Shown: positions 1-8,189, counted from the stretch's first letter. The stretch is DNA of 39,332 bases from Lachnospiraceae bacterium (GCA_015057365.1 SVEN01000024.1:1-39332), one strand, 5' to 3'. Made by a program: numbers and translations. Notes: generated by a model not told the origin, from the sequence alone.

Positions 1-68
1 TTATGCTATCTTAAATTTAGGCTGTTTGATACGGCTCATTTATTATTTTAGTTTCGGAGGAACATAGG

Positions 69-266
69 ATGAACGGCACAGTAAAGTGGTTCAACGCAAA
101 AAAGGGGTTTGGCTTTATTTCCGATGAGAACGGAACCGATGTATTCGTACATTATTCCGCACTGAACATGGACGGATTTAAGGTCCTTGACGAAGGCGAC
201 AAGGTAGAGTTTGAAGTAGTGACCGGCGAAAAGGGTCCGCAGGCTGCAAACGTTACGAAGTTATAA
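69..266 (+). CDS. cspA: Cold shock protein (CspA family)
   Basis: This 65-residue protein is a single cold-shock domain, which binds single-stranded RNA/DNA and acts as an RNA chaperone in the cytoplasm. Both nucleic-acid-binding motifs are visible: RNP1 as KGFGFI (residues about 12-17) and RNP2 as VFVHY (about 25-29), with the usual N-terminal GTVKWFN. The length matches the family (65-70 residues). A strong Shine-Dalgarno (cggagga) lies 8 bases before the ATG. It is monocistronic, ended by a perfect hairpin. Its promoter is mostly outside the window. The family is certain; whether it is cold-induced or constitutive cannot be told. Confidence 0.97.
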   Translation: MNGTVKWFNAKKGFGFISDENGTDVFVHYSALNMDGFKVLDEGDKVEFEVVTGEKGPQAANVTKL

Positions 267-286
267 TTCATAAATCCTGAAACAAC

Positions 287-314
287 AAGAAGCAGGTCGT
301 CAGACCTGCTTCTT
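287..314. terminator. Bidirectional hairpin terminator between cspA and the PilZ gene
   Basis: A perfect 12-bp stem (aagaagcaggtc / gacctgcttctt) with a 4-base loop sits between two converging genes. T-rich sequence follows on both strands (atcttt on plus, ttgttgttt on minus), so it can end cspA and the minus-strand PilZ gene. Confidence 0.85.
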
Positions 315-332
315 ATCTTTCCCGGATACTTC

Positions 333-683
333 TTATCCGTTTATCTTTTCCTCGTACTCATCAAAAATATACCCCAATACCGGAGCCAATCCGATGAATT
401 CACAACCGTATACGATACGTCCGTCGGTGCCTTCCGCACTGCGAATAATCTTTATTACCGTATACAACACGGAATCCTTGGAGCCCAGTTCCAATTTCGC
501 ATTGAAATAATAACCGATCGGCAATACGCTCTCACTTTCAAAGCCGATACCTCCCTTAGAGATATCCGTAACCAGAATCGGAGCTTCCTTTACATCAACC
601 TTTACATTATCCTGCTTAAACAAAGAAGAAACACTTAATTCCAGCGATATCTTTAAACGCTTATTTTTTCTCTTTTCTTCCAT
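333..683 (-). CDS. Single-domain PilZ protein (probable c-di-GMP receptor)
   Basis: This 116-residue protein is essentially one PilZ domain. The two c-di-GMP-binding signatures are present: an RxxxR motif (RKNKR, residues about 5-9) and D-x-S-x-x-G (DISKGG, about 41-46). A basic N-terminal arm precedes the beta-barrel. PilZ proteins with both motifs usually bind c-di-GMP and relay it to motility, exopolysaccharide or another partner. No second domain is present, so the output must come through a partner protein. A clear own promoter lies at 739-767 and the Shine-Dalgarno (gaggagg) precedes the ATG. A second PilZ protein is encoded 1.3 kb away. Binding is inferred from the motifs; the target is unknown. 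Confidence 0.85.
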   Translation of the reverse strand: MEEKRKNKRLKISLELSVSSLFKQDNVKVDVKEAPILVTDISKGGIGFESESVLPIGYYFNAKLELGSKDSVLYTVIKIIRSAEGTDGRIVYGCEFIGLAPVLGYIFDEYEEKING

Positions 684-738
684 GATAACCTCCTCTTTCT
701 ATTTTACACTGCAAACTTCTGCGCACTCTCTTACTTAC

Positions 739-767
739 AGTATAGCGTTTCCTGTTCGAAATGACAA
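739..767 (-). promoter_or_regulatory. SigA-type promoter of the PilZ gene
   Basis: Read on the minus strand: TTGTCA, 17-base spacer, TATACT. The start point would be near 732, giving a leader of about 50 nt to the ATG at 683. Confidence 0.75.
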
Positions 768-787
768 GTTATTTTTCCTCGAAACGC

Positions 788-1792
788 TTACTTTATCATG
801 GTCATCGCTCCTTTTCCGTTCTCCACAACAATCGTTGCCTTTGCACCGTTTATCATGGTCATCCGCGGAGCCTTATGTCCCACATCCGCTTCATACACAA
901 TAGGCAACCCCAGTTCCCCTAAGGACGCTTCAACCGCCTCCTTATAGGAAATTTCGTAATCGGAAGAAAAAAAGGTCGGTCTGCCGAATACAAAGCCCTT
1001 CGCATGTCGGAACCATCCGGCTTCTTTTAAATGCCACAAACCGCAAGTCAGACGTTCGGAGCTTAACGCAAAGCTTTCCAGATACCACAAAATACCGTCC
1101 TCTTTGTAGCGCTCACACCACTCTGATGTTTTATCAAAACGGGTGCCCACCAAATCCAACAACACATCCAGGCAACCGCCTAATAACCGACCGGATAGTT
1201 CTGCCTTATCCGCTGTGCATTCCCATCGCACCGGTGTATCCTCCTGATAGTCTTCCTCCCCGGTAATTCGTTCCGCAAACCCGTTTTTATACAAAGGAAA
1301 GCTCTTCTGAACAATTTCGTTTCCTTCCAGAATCGCCACATTTTCCTCCAAGCACTTATGCCAATTCTTCATGCCGAAATCTCCGTAGTTTCCCGCATAC
1401 ACCGTTGCCATATCGCAATTCGTCGTAATCGCAAACAACAATCCGGTTGGGTCGGAATACCCTTGATACCACTTCGGATTCGCCTTGATTTCCTCAAAAT
1501 CCACATAAGAAAGCATTTCTGCCAGATAATCCCCCCCGCAGGCCTGAATTACCCACGATACATCCGGGTTCTTCACTAAGTCATGTAACTCCTCCGCGCG
1601 GACCCTCGCCGGTGCACTTCTTCCTTTTTCTTCGGTCCGGACATCGGCTGTTTCCGTTACATGATATCCGCGACAACGAAACTGTGCTGCCGCATTATCC
1701 AGGCGTTTCCGGTCAACCTCCGAGGTCTTTCCTCCTGAACCGGCCGTCACTCCGATTATATCTCCCTTTTTTATCCATTTCGGAAAAATCAT
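788..1792 (-). CDS. LD-carboxypeptidase-like serine peptidase (S66 family)
   Basis: The protein (334 residues from the chosen start) matches S66 peptidases, the family of murein tetrapeptide LD-carboxypeptidase and microcin-C-immunity protein MccF. The nucleophile elbow GYSD is visible, with the Ser near residue 113, and a C-terminal VGHK (near residue 305) supplies the expected His; the fold ends in the usual ...MINGAKATIV strand. The usual GGYG motif of the oxyanion region reads GGDY here. S66 enzymes cleave cytoplasmic murein tetrapeptides or peptidyl-nucleotide antibiotics; which substrate applies cannot be told. The frame can open at a GTG at 1801, but that codon abuts the aaaaggagt ribosome site, so the ATG at 1792 (10-base spacing) is preferred. 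It is transcribed alone from its own promoter. Confidence 0.88.
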   Translation of the reverse strand: MIFPKWIKKGDIIGVTAGSGGKTSEVDRKRLDNAAAQFRCRGYHVTETADVRTEEKGRSAPARVRAEELHDLVKNPDVSWVIQACGGDYLAEMLSYVDFEEIKANPKWYQGYSDPTGLLFAITTNCDMATVYAGNYGDFGMKNWHKCLEENVAILEGNEIVQKSFPLYKNGFAERITGEEDYQEDTPVRWECTADKAELSGRLLGGCLDVLLDLVGTRFDKTSEWCERYKEDGILWYLESFALSSERLTCGLWHLKEAGWFRHAKGFVFGRPTFFSSDYEISYKEAVEASLGELGLPIVYEADVGHKAPRMTMINGAKATIVVENGKGAMTMIK

Positions 1793-1815
1793 TCTTTTCA
1801 CACTCCTTTTTTAAA

Positions 1816-1844
1816 AGTATAACACAACGCTCTCTTTTGTACAA
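1816..1844 (-). promoter_or_regulatory. Promoter of the LD-carboxypeptidase gene
   Basis: Minus strand: TTGTAC, 17-base spacer, TATACT, preceded by TG one base upstream (extended -10). It lies back to back with the plus-strand promoter at 1873-1901. Confidence 0.75.
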
Positions 1845-1872
1845 CAAAATTCGCCTTCTCTTGTTTTTGTAC

Positions 1873-1901
1873 TTGCAACAAAAAAACGTATGTAGTATAA
1901 T
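1873..1901 (+). promoter_or_regulatory. Promoter of the YcgR-like/HExxH gene pair
   Basis: Plus strand: TTGCAA, 17-base spacer, TATAAT (perfect -10). The start point would be near 1908, about 47 nt before the ATG at 1955. Confidence 0.75.
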
Positions 1902-1954
1902 TATTATGACAGATACTAACATTTTTTAGTAATCATAATGTAAGGGGCTTTCTT

Positions 1955-2614
1955 ATGACAATTCAGGATTTAGAAGCAGAACGTTCGGTTACTTTAGTCG
2001 TAACCGTCGGTCTCAAATCAAAAGATTTATCCACTACAATTGCCGAAGTCCATTCCGACTACATTTTATTGCAACCGATTTTGTTGGAGGGACGCACCGT
2101 GGGATTCGGCGACAACTGTTCCATCGACTTATTATATTTGCAGGAACAAGCCGTTTTTGCATGGCATGCGGTTTCCCTTCCGTTGGTAAAAAACAAAAAA
2201 GGTACCTATTATAAAGTCGAGTTGGAAGGTGAAGCAAAGCCATACAATCGACGCGGTTCTTTCCGTGTGTATGTGGGAGAAACCATGGCTATTACCGTAT
2301 TCCAAAGCAGCGGTCCTCAGGCCTATAATGTATTGGTCCGTGACATCAGCGAAACCGGTTTCGGCTTTGTCAGCAAGGAAGAATATGATACGGGACGTAC
2401 CATCCGACTGACCATACCGCTTACCGAACGTAAAACCCTGGTACTTTCTGCCAATATTGTCCGAAGAGAATTCGTGGAAGAAAAGGGGACCTACAGTTAC
2501 GGTTGCAAATTTGTGGAACCGAATTCCTATTTATCCGGTTATCTTATGTCAAAACAAAGAGAACGGCAACAAGGAAAGACCAGTGCCTATTCCGCAGCGA
2601 ACAAGCATCGGTAA
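1955..2614 (+). CDS. YcgR-like two-domain PilZ protein
   Basis: This 219-residue protein has an N-terminal beta-rich region (about 1-95) resembling the PilZN/YcgR-N domain, followed by a PilZ domain with RxxxR (RGSFR, about 100-104) and D-x-S-x-x-G (DISETG, about 129-134). The arrangement is that of YcgR/DgrA flagellar brakes, which bind c-di-GMP and slow the flagellar motor. A basic, Gln/Arg/Ser-rich tail of about 20 residues follows the domain. Start: aagggg ribosome site 9 bases before the ATG. It is followed after 32 bases by the HExxH protein gene, likely in one transcript. A brake role is inferred from architecture; the sequence shows only the binding motifs. Confidence 0.8.
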   Translation: MTIQDLEAERSVTLVVTVGLKSKDLSTTIAEVHSDYILLQPILLEGRTVGFGDNCSIDLLYLQEQAVFAWHAVSLPLVKNKKGTYYKVELEGEAKPYNRRGSFRVYVGETMAITVFQSSGPQAYNVLVRDISETGFGFVSKEEYDTGRTIRLTIPLTERKTLVLSANIVRREFVEEKGTYSYGCKFVEPNSYLSGYLMSKQRERQQGKTSAYSAANKHR

Positions 2615-2646
2615 TTCCCTGTCACTTTAAGAAAGGAGGTTTCGGT

Positions 2647-3168
2647 ATGTTTTTATCCTTCCGTCCTACAGATACAACATCTACCCTCGGTATGGGAGCG
2701 ACAGCCTCCTCTTTTTCTGGTGTTTCCAAAGCACCTGCGACCGAATCGCCTTCCGTATCCCCTTTGTCCGCGGAAAAGTCTGACGAACAAAGCCGTACCG
2801 GAAAAGCAGAGAAAAAGGGTGAATGCCAGACTTGTAAAGAACGCAAGTACGTGGATGGGTCCGACGAGGGCAATGTTTCCTTTAAGGCCCCGGGACATAT
2901 CGCTCCCGAAGCTTCCGCAGGTGTTGTCATGTCCCACGAAAAGGAGCATGTGGCAAATGCCAAGCGGGAAGGGAATAAACCGGGCAACGAGCTTATCTCC
3001 GCTACCGTTTCCTTAAAAACCGCTATTTGTCCGGAATGCGGGCGTTCCTATGTAGCCGGCGGCACCACCCGTACTTTAATAAAATATGGGGATTCCGAGT
3101 ATGACAAAAATAAAAAGGCGGCAGATTTGGACGCCGTTTTGGGAGCTAACGTCGATATGGCAGTATAG
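2647..3168 (+). CDS. Putative metalloprotease-like protein (SprA-related), HExxH plus two CxxC pairs
   Basis: This 173-residue protein has a low-complexity Ser/Thr/Ala/Pro-rich N-terminal half (residues 1-60), then CQTC (about 64-67), SHEKEHVANA (about 98-107) and CPEC (about 130-133). HEKEH matches the zinc-peptidase signature HExxH; the CxxC pairs could form a separate zinc or iron site. The family resembles the SprA-related group that I associate with motile bacteria; this link is from memory and unverified. There is no signal peptide or membrane segment. The frame is open upstream to 2503, inside the preceding gene, but a perfect aaaggagg lies 8 bases before the ATG at 2647, which sets the start. 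It is probably co-transcribed with the PilZ gene. Peptidase activity is not established. Confidence 0.65.
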   Translation: MFLSFRPTDTTSTLGMGATASSFSGVSKAPATESPSVSPLSAEKSDEQSRTGKAEKKGECQTCKERKYVDGSDEGNVSFKAPGHIAPEASAGVVMSHEKEHVANAKREGNKPGNELISATVSLKTAICPECGRSYVAGGTTRTLIKYGDSEYDKNKKAADLDAVLGANVDMAV

Positions 3169-3214
3169 CACTCCTTTTACTATCGGTAACACGCAATTTC
3201 ATTTTTTACAAAAC

Positions 3215-3242
3215 AAAACGGCCAGCATACGCTGACCGTTTT
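3215..3242 (-). terminator. Terminator of pfkA (also facing the HExxH gene)
   Basis: Minus-strand hairpin with a 12-bp stem containing one G-U pair, 4-base loop, and a ttttgtttt tail. On the plus strand the same site has an A-C mismatch, so it suits pfkA best but may act both ways. Confidence 0.8.
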
Positions 3243-3268
3243 CTTATGACATATATGTGCCGTTATTC

Positions 3269-4294
3269 TTACTTTCTGGATAACTTCTGGGACATGATTA
3301 CCATATCCTCATCCAAATCCTTCTTCATTGCAAGTGCTTCCTCAATATCATAGTCAACCAAACCGCCGTTCTTATAAGCAACCACACGGTTGTTCTTGCC
3401 TTCGCAAAGAAGCTCAACCGCCTTTGCACCCATCATGGACGCATATACACGGTCTCTACAGGTCGGGCTGCCGCCACGCTGGATATGACCCACGATAGTA
3501 GCTCTGGTCTCCATATCGGTAGCACGCTCGATACGCTTCGCCATCTCATAGGAATCACCTACACCCTCTGCATTGATAATGATGTGGTGCTTCTTACCGA
3601 GCATCTTCTTCTCTCTGATATTGGCAATAATCTTCTGCTCATAATCCTCTTCATAACGCTCCGGAAGAATAATATCCTCTGCGCCGTTTGCGATACCGCA
3701 CCATAATGCAATATAACCCGCATGACGTCCCATTACCTCAATAATACTGCATCTCTCATGGGAGGTAGAGGTATCACGTACCTTATCGATTGCTTCCATC
3801 GCGGTATTAATAGCGGTATCAAAGCCGATGGTGTAATCGGTACATGCGATATCCAGGTCAATGGTACCCGGAACACCGATGGTGTTGATGCCGCGAGCCG
3901 CAAGCTTTCTGGCACCCTGGAAGGAACCGTCGCCACCGATAACAACCACTGCATCAATGCCGTGCTTCTTACAAATGGCAGCTCCCTTATCCTGACCCTC
4001 CGGTGTGGTAAACTCCGCACAACGTGCCGTATATAAAATCGTACCGCCGCGCTGGATAATATCCGCTACGCTCTTTGCGTCCATATCAATAATATCCTCG
4101 TCCAAAAGGCCTGCATATCCTCTGCGGATACCCTTCACCTTTTTGCCGTTTGCAAGCGCGGTTCTAACAACAGAACGAATCACAGCGTTCATACCCGGTG
4201 CATCGCCACCGCTGGTCAACACTGCAATCGTCTTAATATCATCACCGGTTTTCTTTCCCACCGTGTTATTGGTCTCTGTCTTTTTCGTTGCCAT
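3269..4294 (-). CDS. pfkA: ATP-dependent 6-phosphofructokinase
   Basis: The enzyme phosphorylates fructose 6-phosphate in glycolysis. Visible motifs are SGGDAPGMNAVIR (nucleotide site), GGDGS (Gly at the position that marks ATP use rather than pyrophosphate), the catalytic TID (TIDLDI, with Leu where E. coli has Asn) and DYTIGFDTA. The length (341 residues) is slightly longer than the ~320 of E. coli/Bacillus because of a polar N-terminal arm of about 20 residues. The frame opens at 4321, but the ggagg site 8 bases before the ATG at 4294 sets the start. It follows dnaE by 48 bases, has its own promoter overlapping the dnaE end, and is closed by a terminator. dnaE-pfkA linkage is common in Firmicutes. 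Confidence 0.96.
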   Translation of the reverse strand: MATKKTETNNTVGKKTGDDIKTIAVLTSGGDAPGMNAVIRSVVRTALANGKKVKGIRRGYAGLLDEDIIDMDAKSVADIIQRGGTILYTARCAEFTTPEGQDKGAAICKKHGIDAVVVIGGDGSFQGARKLAARGINTIGVPGTIDLDIACTDYTIGFDTAINTAMEAIDKVRDTSTSHERCSIIEVMGRHAGYIALWCGIANGAEDIILPERYEEDYEQKIIANIREKKMLGKKHHIIINAEGVGDSYEMAKRIERATDMETRATIVGHIQRGGSPTCRDRVYASMMGAKAVELLCEGKNNRVVAYKNGGLVDYDIEEALAMKKDLDEDMVIMSQKLSRK

Positions 4295-4330
4295 TTTATA
4301 TTCCTCCGTGCTCAATAACATGCATATACT

Positions 4331-4359
4331 ATTGTACAGCGTTTAGCCCCTTTTTTCAA
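4331..4359 (-). promoter_or_regulatory. pfkA promoter overlapping the end of dnaE
   Basis: Minus strand: TTGAAA, 17-base spacer, TACAAT. The -35 box lies in the last codons of dnaE, so pfkA can be expressed apart from dnaE; the leader would be about 30 nt. Confidence 0.75.
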
Positions 4360-7300
4360 GAGGTTTTTCCACAACTTTTACAGAATCTTTTCCAAAAGTC
4401 GTCTCCAAACGGGAAATCAGCGCCTCGCATACCTGTGTCGCATGATTTTTCGGCAATCGCTTGATTGCTTTTTCCGCCACACAATATACCACAGCGGCAT
4501 CTTTTCCGTCAAAAGCATCTAAAATTTCGTATAAAACGCTCTCCTGCCGCATAAAGGTTTCTTTATCCGGGAATTTCACCCACACCTCCCGCGGCATATC
4601 GGTAAACGGTACAATTTCACTGCAAATGAGTCGCGCCGCTTTTTCTTCCTCCATTGCCACACGGCCTCTGATTAAGATTTTATTATCTTCAAAGAGCTCC
4701 TGTTTATACTTCTCGTAATCTCTCGGAAAAACAATGACCTCTACGGTTCCCAAAACATCCTCTATCGTAACAAAGGCCATCATGGAATTACTGCGGGTAG
4801 TCTTTCTTGTAATTGCCGTAATAATTCCGCCGATAATCTCCGTATCCCCGTCCTTTACCTTCGGTTCGGCATCTTCCTCCTCTTCCTCGGTCACAAAATC
4901 CGACGACACCTTCGTTATGTTTTTACTTAACAGTTCCTGGTATTCGTCCAACGGATGACCGCTCAGATAGATTCCGAGCGTTTCCTTTTCAAAGGCCAGA
5001 AGCTCGCTTTTTTCGAACTCCGGCACATCCGGAAGGCGCACCTCAAACTCTTCCTTCTCCTCCGGTGCGGCAAAATCGAACAAACTCATCTGTCCGGAAA
5101 GATTTTTCTTCTTCTCCGATGCAATACTGTCCACAATTGCCGCATAGCTCAGCATAAACTGACGGCGGTTTCCCTTTAAGCAATCAAAGGCACCCGCCTT
5201 AATAAAGCTTTCCAAAGCTCTTTTGTTTACTCCGGTACCGGATAAACGGTCAATGAAATCCTTTAAGGTCGTAAACGGTCCGTTTGCTTCCCGTTCTGCC
5301 ACAATATCGCGGATGACCGGTTTACCGATGCCTTTAATCGCCGCCAGAGCAAAACGAATAGCATTCCCTTCTGTGGTAAACCGTTCCTCACCGTTATTTA
5401 CATCCGGCGGTAAAATTTCTATCCCCATTTGACGACAGGTCAGAATATATTGGGACACCTTTACCGTCTGGTCCATAATGGACGTCATAAGTGCCGCCAT
5501 GAACTCCACCGGATGATAATATTTCAAATACGCGGTACGATAGGATACCACCGCATAACAGGCTGCATGAGCTTTATTAAACGCGTACTTTGCAAAGTCC
5601 GTCATTTCATCAAAGATTTTGTTACCCACTTCTTCCGAAATCCCGTTGGCAACACAACCCTTTACACCCTCGGCCTCGTTTCCGTATACGAAATTTTTCC
5701 GTTCCTTTGCCATTACATCGGCCTTTTTCTTTGCCATGGCACGGCGTACCAGGTCGCTCCGGCCGTAGCTGTAGCCTGCCAGCTCACGTACAATCTGCAT
5801 AACCTGCTCCTGATATACGATACATCCGTGAGTTGTTTTTAATATCGGAACAAGCTCCGGACAATCATACACAATACTGTCCGGATTCTGTTTTCCCTTA
5901 ATGTACTTCGGAATGAAGTCCATCGGACCCGGACGATACAGAGAAATACCTGCAATGACGTCCTCCAGATTTTCCGGCTTCAATTCCTTCATGAAATTCT
6001 TCATACCGGTACTTTCAAGCTGGAACACACCCTCAGACTTACCGTTTCCGATCATCTCATATACATTCGGGTCATCGTAATCGATGGTATTCATATCCAG
6101 CCACTCTTCCTTTGGCCGGTTCTTATTTACAAGCTTTTCCGCATCCTGAATTACCGTCAGGGTACGAAGTCCCAAAAAGTCCATCTTAAGGAGTCCCAGT
6201 TCTTCCAACGTGGTCATGGTAAACTGGGTGGTAATTGCTTCGTCAGAGCCTCTGGATAACGGTACATAATCATCCGCCGGTGCGTTTGCGATAACCACAC
6301 CTGCCGCATGCATGGAGGTATGGCGCGGCAATCCCTCCAGACGCTTGGACATCTCTATCAAATACCGGATTTGTTCATCGGTTTCACAAAGGGTCCGGAG
6401 CTCCGAATTGCTCTGTAGCGCCTTCTCAATGGTAATACCAAGCTCCATGGGAATCATCTTTGCCACCTGGTCACAAAGGGCATACGGATAGTCAAGCGCA
6501 CGGCCAACGTCCCGGATAACACCCCGGGCTGCCATGGTACCGAAGGTAACAATCTGTACTACCTTCTCTTTTCCGTACTTTTCCACTACATAATCAATCA
6601 CTTCCTGCCGCCGTTCAAAGCAGAAGTCGATATCAAAATCCGGCATGGACACTCGTTCCGGATTTAAGAAACGCTCAAACAGGAGCTGATAGCGAATCGG
6701 GTCGATGTCCGTAATTCCGAGAGCATAAGCCGCAATACTGGCTGCACCGCTGCCTCGTCCCGGACCTACCATAATATCGTGATCCTTTGCATATTTTATG
6801 AAGTCCCATACAATAAGATAGTAATCATCAAATCCCATCTTATGGATAACGCCCAACTCATAATCCAGACGGTCCTGTAACTCCTTTGTCACCACCGGAT
6901 ATCGCTTCTTCATACCTTCCGCACAGAGCGCCTGCAAATAAGTCCAGGCATCATACCCTTCCGGCACCTCGTAATGCGGCAACTTATACTCACCGAATAC
7001 AATCTCTACCTCACAGCGGTCCGCAATGGCCTTTGTCCGCTGCAGGGCTTCTTTTGCGTACGGAAACAAAGCCTCCATCTCTTCGGGAGACTTCAAATAA
7101 TACTGTCCGCCGTCATACCGCATACGGTCCTCGTCGGATACTTTTTTCTGCGTCTGAATACACAACAAAATATCGTGCGCCTTTTCATCCTCCGCAAAGG
7201 TATAATGCACGTCGTTGGTGGCTACCAGCGGAATCCTGGTCTCCGCACTCATGCGAAGCAACGCCTGATTTACCGTTCGTTGTTCCGGGATACCGTGATC

Positions 7301-7828
7301 CTGCAATTCCAAAAAGAAATTCCCTTCCCCGAAAATATCCAGAAGGCGCAACGCTGCCGCTTTTCCTTCCTCATAAAAACCCTTCTTTAAATTCGTTGCC
7401 ACTTCTCCCGCAAGACAGGCCGAAAGTGCAATAATTCCCTCGTGATACTCCCGTAACACATCCAAATCCACACGTGGTTTATAGTAATATCCTTCGGTAA
7501 ATCCCTTAGATACAATTTTCATCAAATTAGCATATCCGGTATTATTCTCTGCAAGAAGCACCAGATGGTAATACCTCTCGTCGGAATCTCCGCCTTCTTT
7601 CTGAAAACGGGAACCCGGAGCTACATAAATTTCACAACCGAGCACCGGCCGAATCCCCTCAGCCTTGCAGGCACGGTAAAAATCAATCACACCGTACATC
7701 ACACCGTGGTCGGTAATCGCAAGGCTGTCCATTCCCAGTTCCTTGGCTCTTGCCACAATCTCTTTTATTTTCGAAGAACCGTCCAAAAGACTGTACTCCG
7801 TATGTACATGAAGATGTGTAAACTCCAT
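4343..7828 (-). CDS. dnaE: DNA polymerase III alpha subunit (DnaE type)
   Basis: This 1161-residue protein is a C-family replicative polymerase. In order: PHP domain (1-~280) starting THLHVHTEYSLLDG, with metal-ligand motifs HVH (7-9), TDHG (39-42) and NDVH (205-208) all kept, so the PHP site looks able to bind metal; palm with the catalytic pair in PDFDIDF (Asp397, Asp399) and the third Asp in KMDFLGL; then helix-hairpin-helix region and a C-terminal OB fold (GTVEVIVFP). No exonuclease insert is present, so it is DnaE rather than PolC. Length and start (MEFTHLH, ribosome site aaaggag) fit the family. It lies between the HPr-like gene and pfkA, separated from the former by two hairpins. Confidence 0.97.
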   Translation of the reverse strand: MEFTHLHVHTEYSLLDGSSKIKEIVARAKELGMDSLAITDHGVMYGVIDFYRACKAEGIRPVLGCEIYVAPGSRFQKEGGDSDERYYHLVLLAENNTGYANLMKIVSKGFTEGYYYKPRVDLDVLREYHEGIIALSACLAGEVATNLKKGFYEEGKAAALRLLDIFGEGNFFLELQDHGIPEQRTVNQALLRMSAETRIPLVATNDVHYTFAEDEKAHDILLCIQTQKKVSDEDRMRYDGGQYYLKSPEEMEALFPYAKEALQRTKAIADRCEVEIVFGEYKLPHYEVPEGYDAWTYLQALCAEGMKKRYPVVTKELQDRLDYELGVIHKMGFDDYYLIVWDFIKYAKDHDIMVGPGRGSGAASIAAYALGITDIDPIRYQLLFERFLNPERVSMPDFDIDFCFERRQEVIDYVVEKYGKEKVVQIVTFGTMAARGVIRDVGRALDYPYALCDQVAKMIPMELGITIEKALQSNSELRTLCETDEQIRYLIEMSKRLEGLPRHTSMHAAGVVIANAPADDYVPLSRGSDEAITTQFTMTTLEELGLLKMDFLGLRTLTVIQDAEKLVNKNRPKEEWLDMNTIDYDDPNVYEMIGNGKSEGVFQLESTGMKNFMKELKPENLEDVIAGISLYRPGPMDFIPKYIKGKQNPDSIVYDCPELVPILKTTHGCIVYQEQVMQIVRELAGYSYGRSDLVRRAMAKKKADVMAKERKNFVYGNEAEGVKGCVANGISEEVGNKIFDEMTDFAKYAFNKAHAACYAVVSYRTAYLKYYHPVEFMAALMTSIMDQTVKVSQYILTCRQMGIEILPPDVNNGEERFTTEGNAIRFALAAIKGIGKPVIRDIVAEREANGPFTTLKDFIDRLSGTGVNKRALESFIKAGAFDCLKGNRRQFMLSYAAIVDSIASEKKKNLSGQMSLFDFAAPEEKEEFEVRLPDVPEFEKSELLAFEKETLGIYLSGHPLDEYQELLSKNITKVSSDFVTEEEEEDAEPKVKDGDTEIIGGIITAITRKTTRSNSMMAFVTIEDVLGTVEVIVFPRDYEKYKQELFEDNKILIRGRVAMEEEKAARLICSEIVPFTDMPREVWVKFPDKETFMRQESVLYEILDAFDGKDAAVVYCVAEKAIKRLPKNHATQVCEALISRLETTFGKDSVKVVEKPLEKRG

Positions 7829-7845
7829 ACCTGCTCCTTTCTTGA

Positions 7846-7878
7846 CTTTTCCTTTTACTTTTCAAGTAAAAGGAAAAG
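7846..7878 (-). promoter_or_regulatory. dnaE: Perfect 15-bp hairpin in the dnaE leader
   Basis: A perfect 15-bp inverted repeat (cttttccttttactt and its complement) with a 3-base loop lies just before the dnaE ribosome site, directly downstream of the terminator-like hairpin at 7878-7909. On the minus strand the T-rich arm is also the U-tract of that terminator. It may be a second terminator arm, an RNA stabiliser or part of a switch. Confidence 0.6.
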
Positions 7879-7909
7879 CCGTAAAGATACACCCATGCAT
7901 CTTTACGGC
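7878..7909 (-). terminator. Hairpin terminator after the HPr-like gene
   Basis: An 11-bp perfect stem (gccgtaaagat / atctttacggc) with a 10-base loop, followed on the minus strand by ttttccttttactt. It stands between the HPr-like gene and dnaE and would partly separate their expression. Confidence 0.7.
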
Positions 7910-7916
7910 AATTTTC

Positions 7917-8174
7917 TTAGTTCTCTGCGTTCAGATACTTTTCGATTTCGGCAATTGCTTCTGCTTCGTCCGCTCCGTCAGCATTCACAGTCACATTCTC
8001 TCCGGCTGCAAGCCCTAACGTCATCATACCCATGATGCTCTTCGCATTGACCGTCTTATCACCGCTCTCAATGGTAATCTTACTGTCAAAACGGCTTGCC
8101 ACCTGCACCAAAAGTGCAATCGGTCTGGCCTCAAGCCCAGACGGAATACTAATTGTGATACTCTTTGAAATCAT
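7917..8174 (-). CDS. Crh-like HPr-family regulatory protein (His15 replaced by Glu)
   Basis: The 85-residue protein has the HPr fold throughout. HPr normally carries phosphate on His15 (GxHARPA) for sugar uptake by the PTS; here the motif reads GLEARP with Glu at residue 15, so PTS phosphotransfer through this site is impossible. Ser46 is intact in NAKSIMG, the site that HPr kinase phosphorylates for carbon catabolite control. This is the pattern of Bacillus Crh (which has Gln15), so a regulatory role with a CcpA-like repressor is inferred. The gene follows whiA by 15 bases, as crh does in Bacillus, and hprK lies in the same gene block upstream. A normal HPr must be encoded elsewhere if the cell has a PTS. 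Confidence 0.88.
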   Translation of the reverse strand: MISKSITISIPSGLEARPIALLVQVASRFDSKITIESGDKTVNAKSIMGMMTLGLAAGENVTVNADGADEAEAIAEIEKYLNAEN

Positions 8175-8189
8175 TTCATATCCTCCTTC

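Noticed and set aside
682-903. Plus-strand frame crossing the PilZ promoter and the end of the S66 gene
   Set aside because: No ribosome site or protein similarity; it overlaps two supported features.
2503-2646. Upstream extension of the HExxH protein frame
   Set aside because: It overlaps the PilZ gene and lacks a ribosome site; the aaaggagg before 2647 fixes the start.
4005-4346. Long antisense reading frames over pfkA, dnaE, metH and hprK (for example 4005-4346 and 13139-13894)
   Set aside because: They mirror strongly conserved genes in other frames, lack ribosome sites and show no recognisable proteins.
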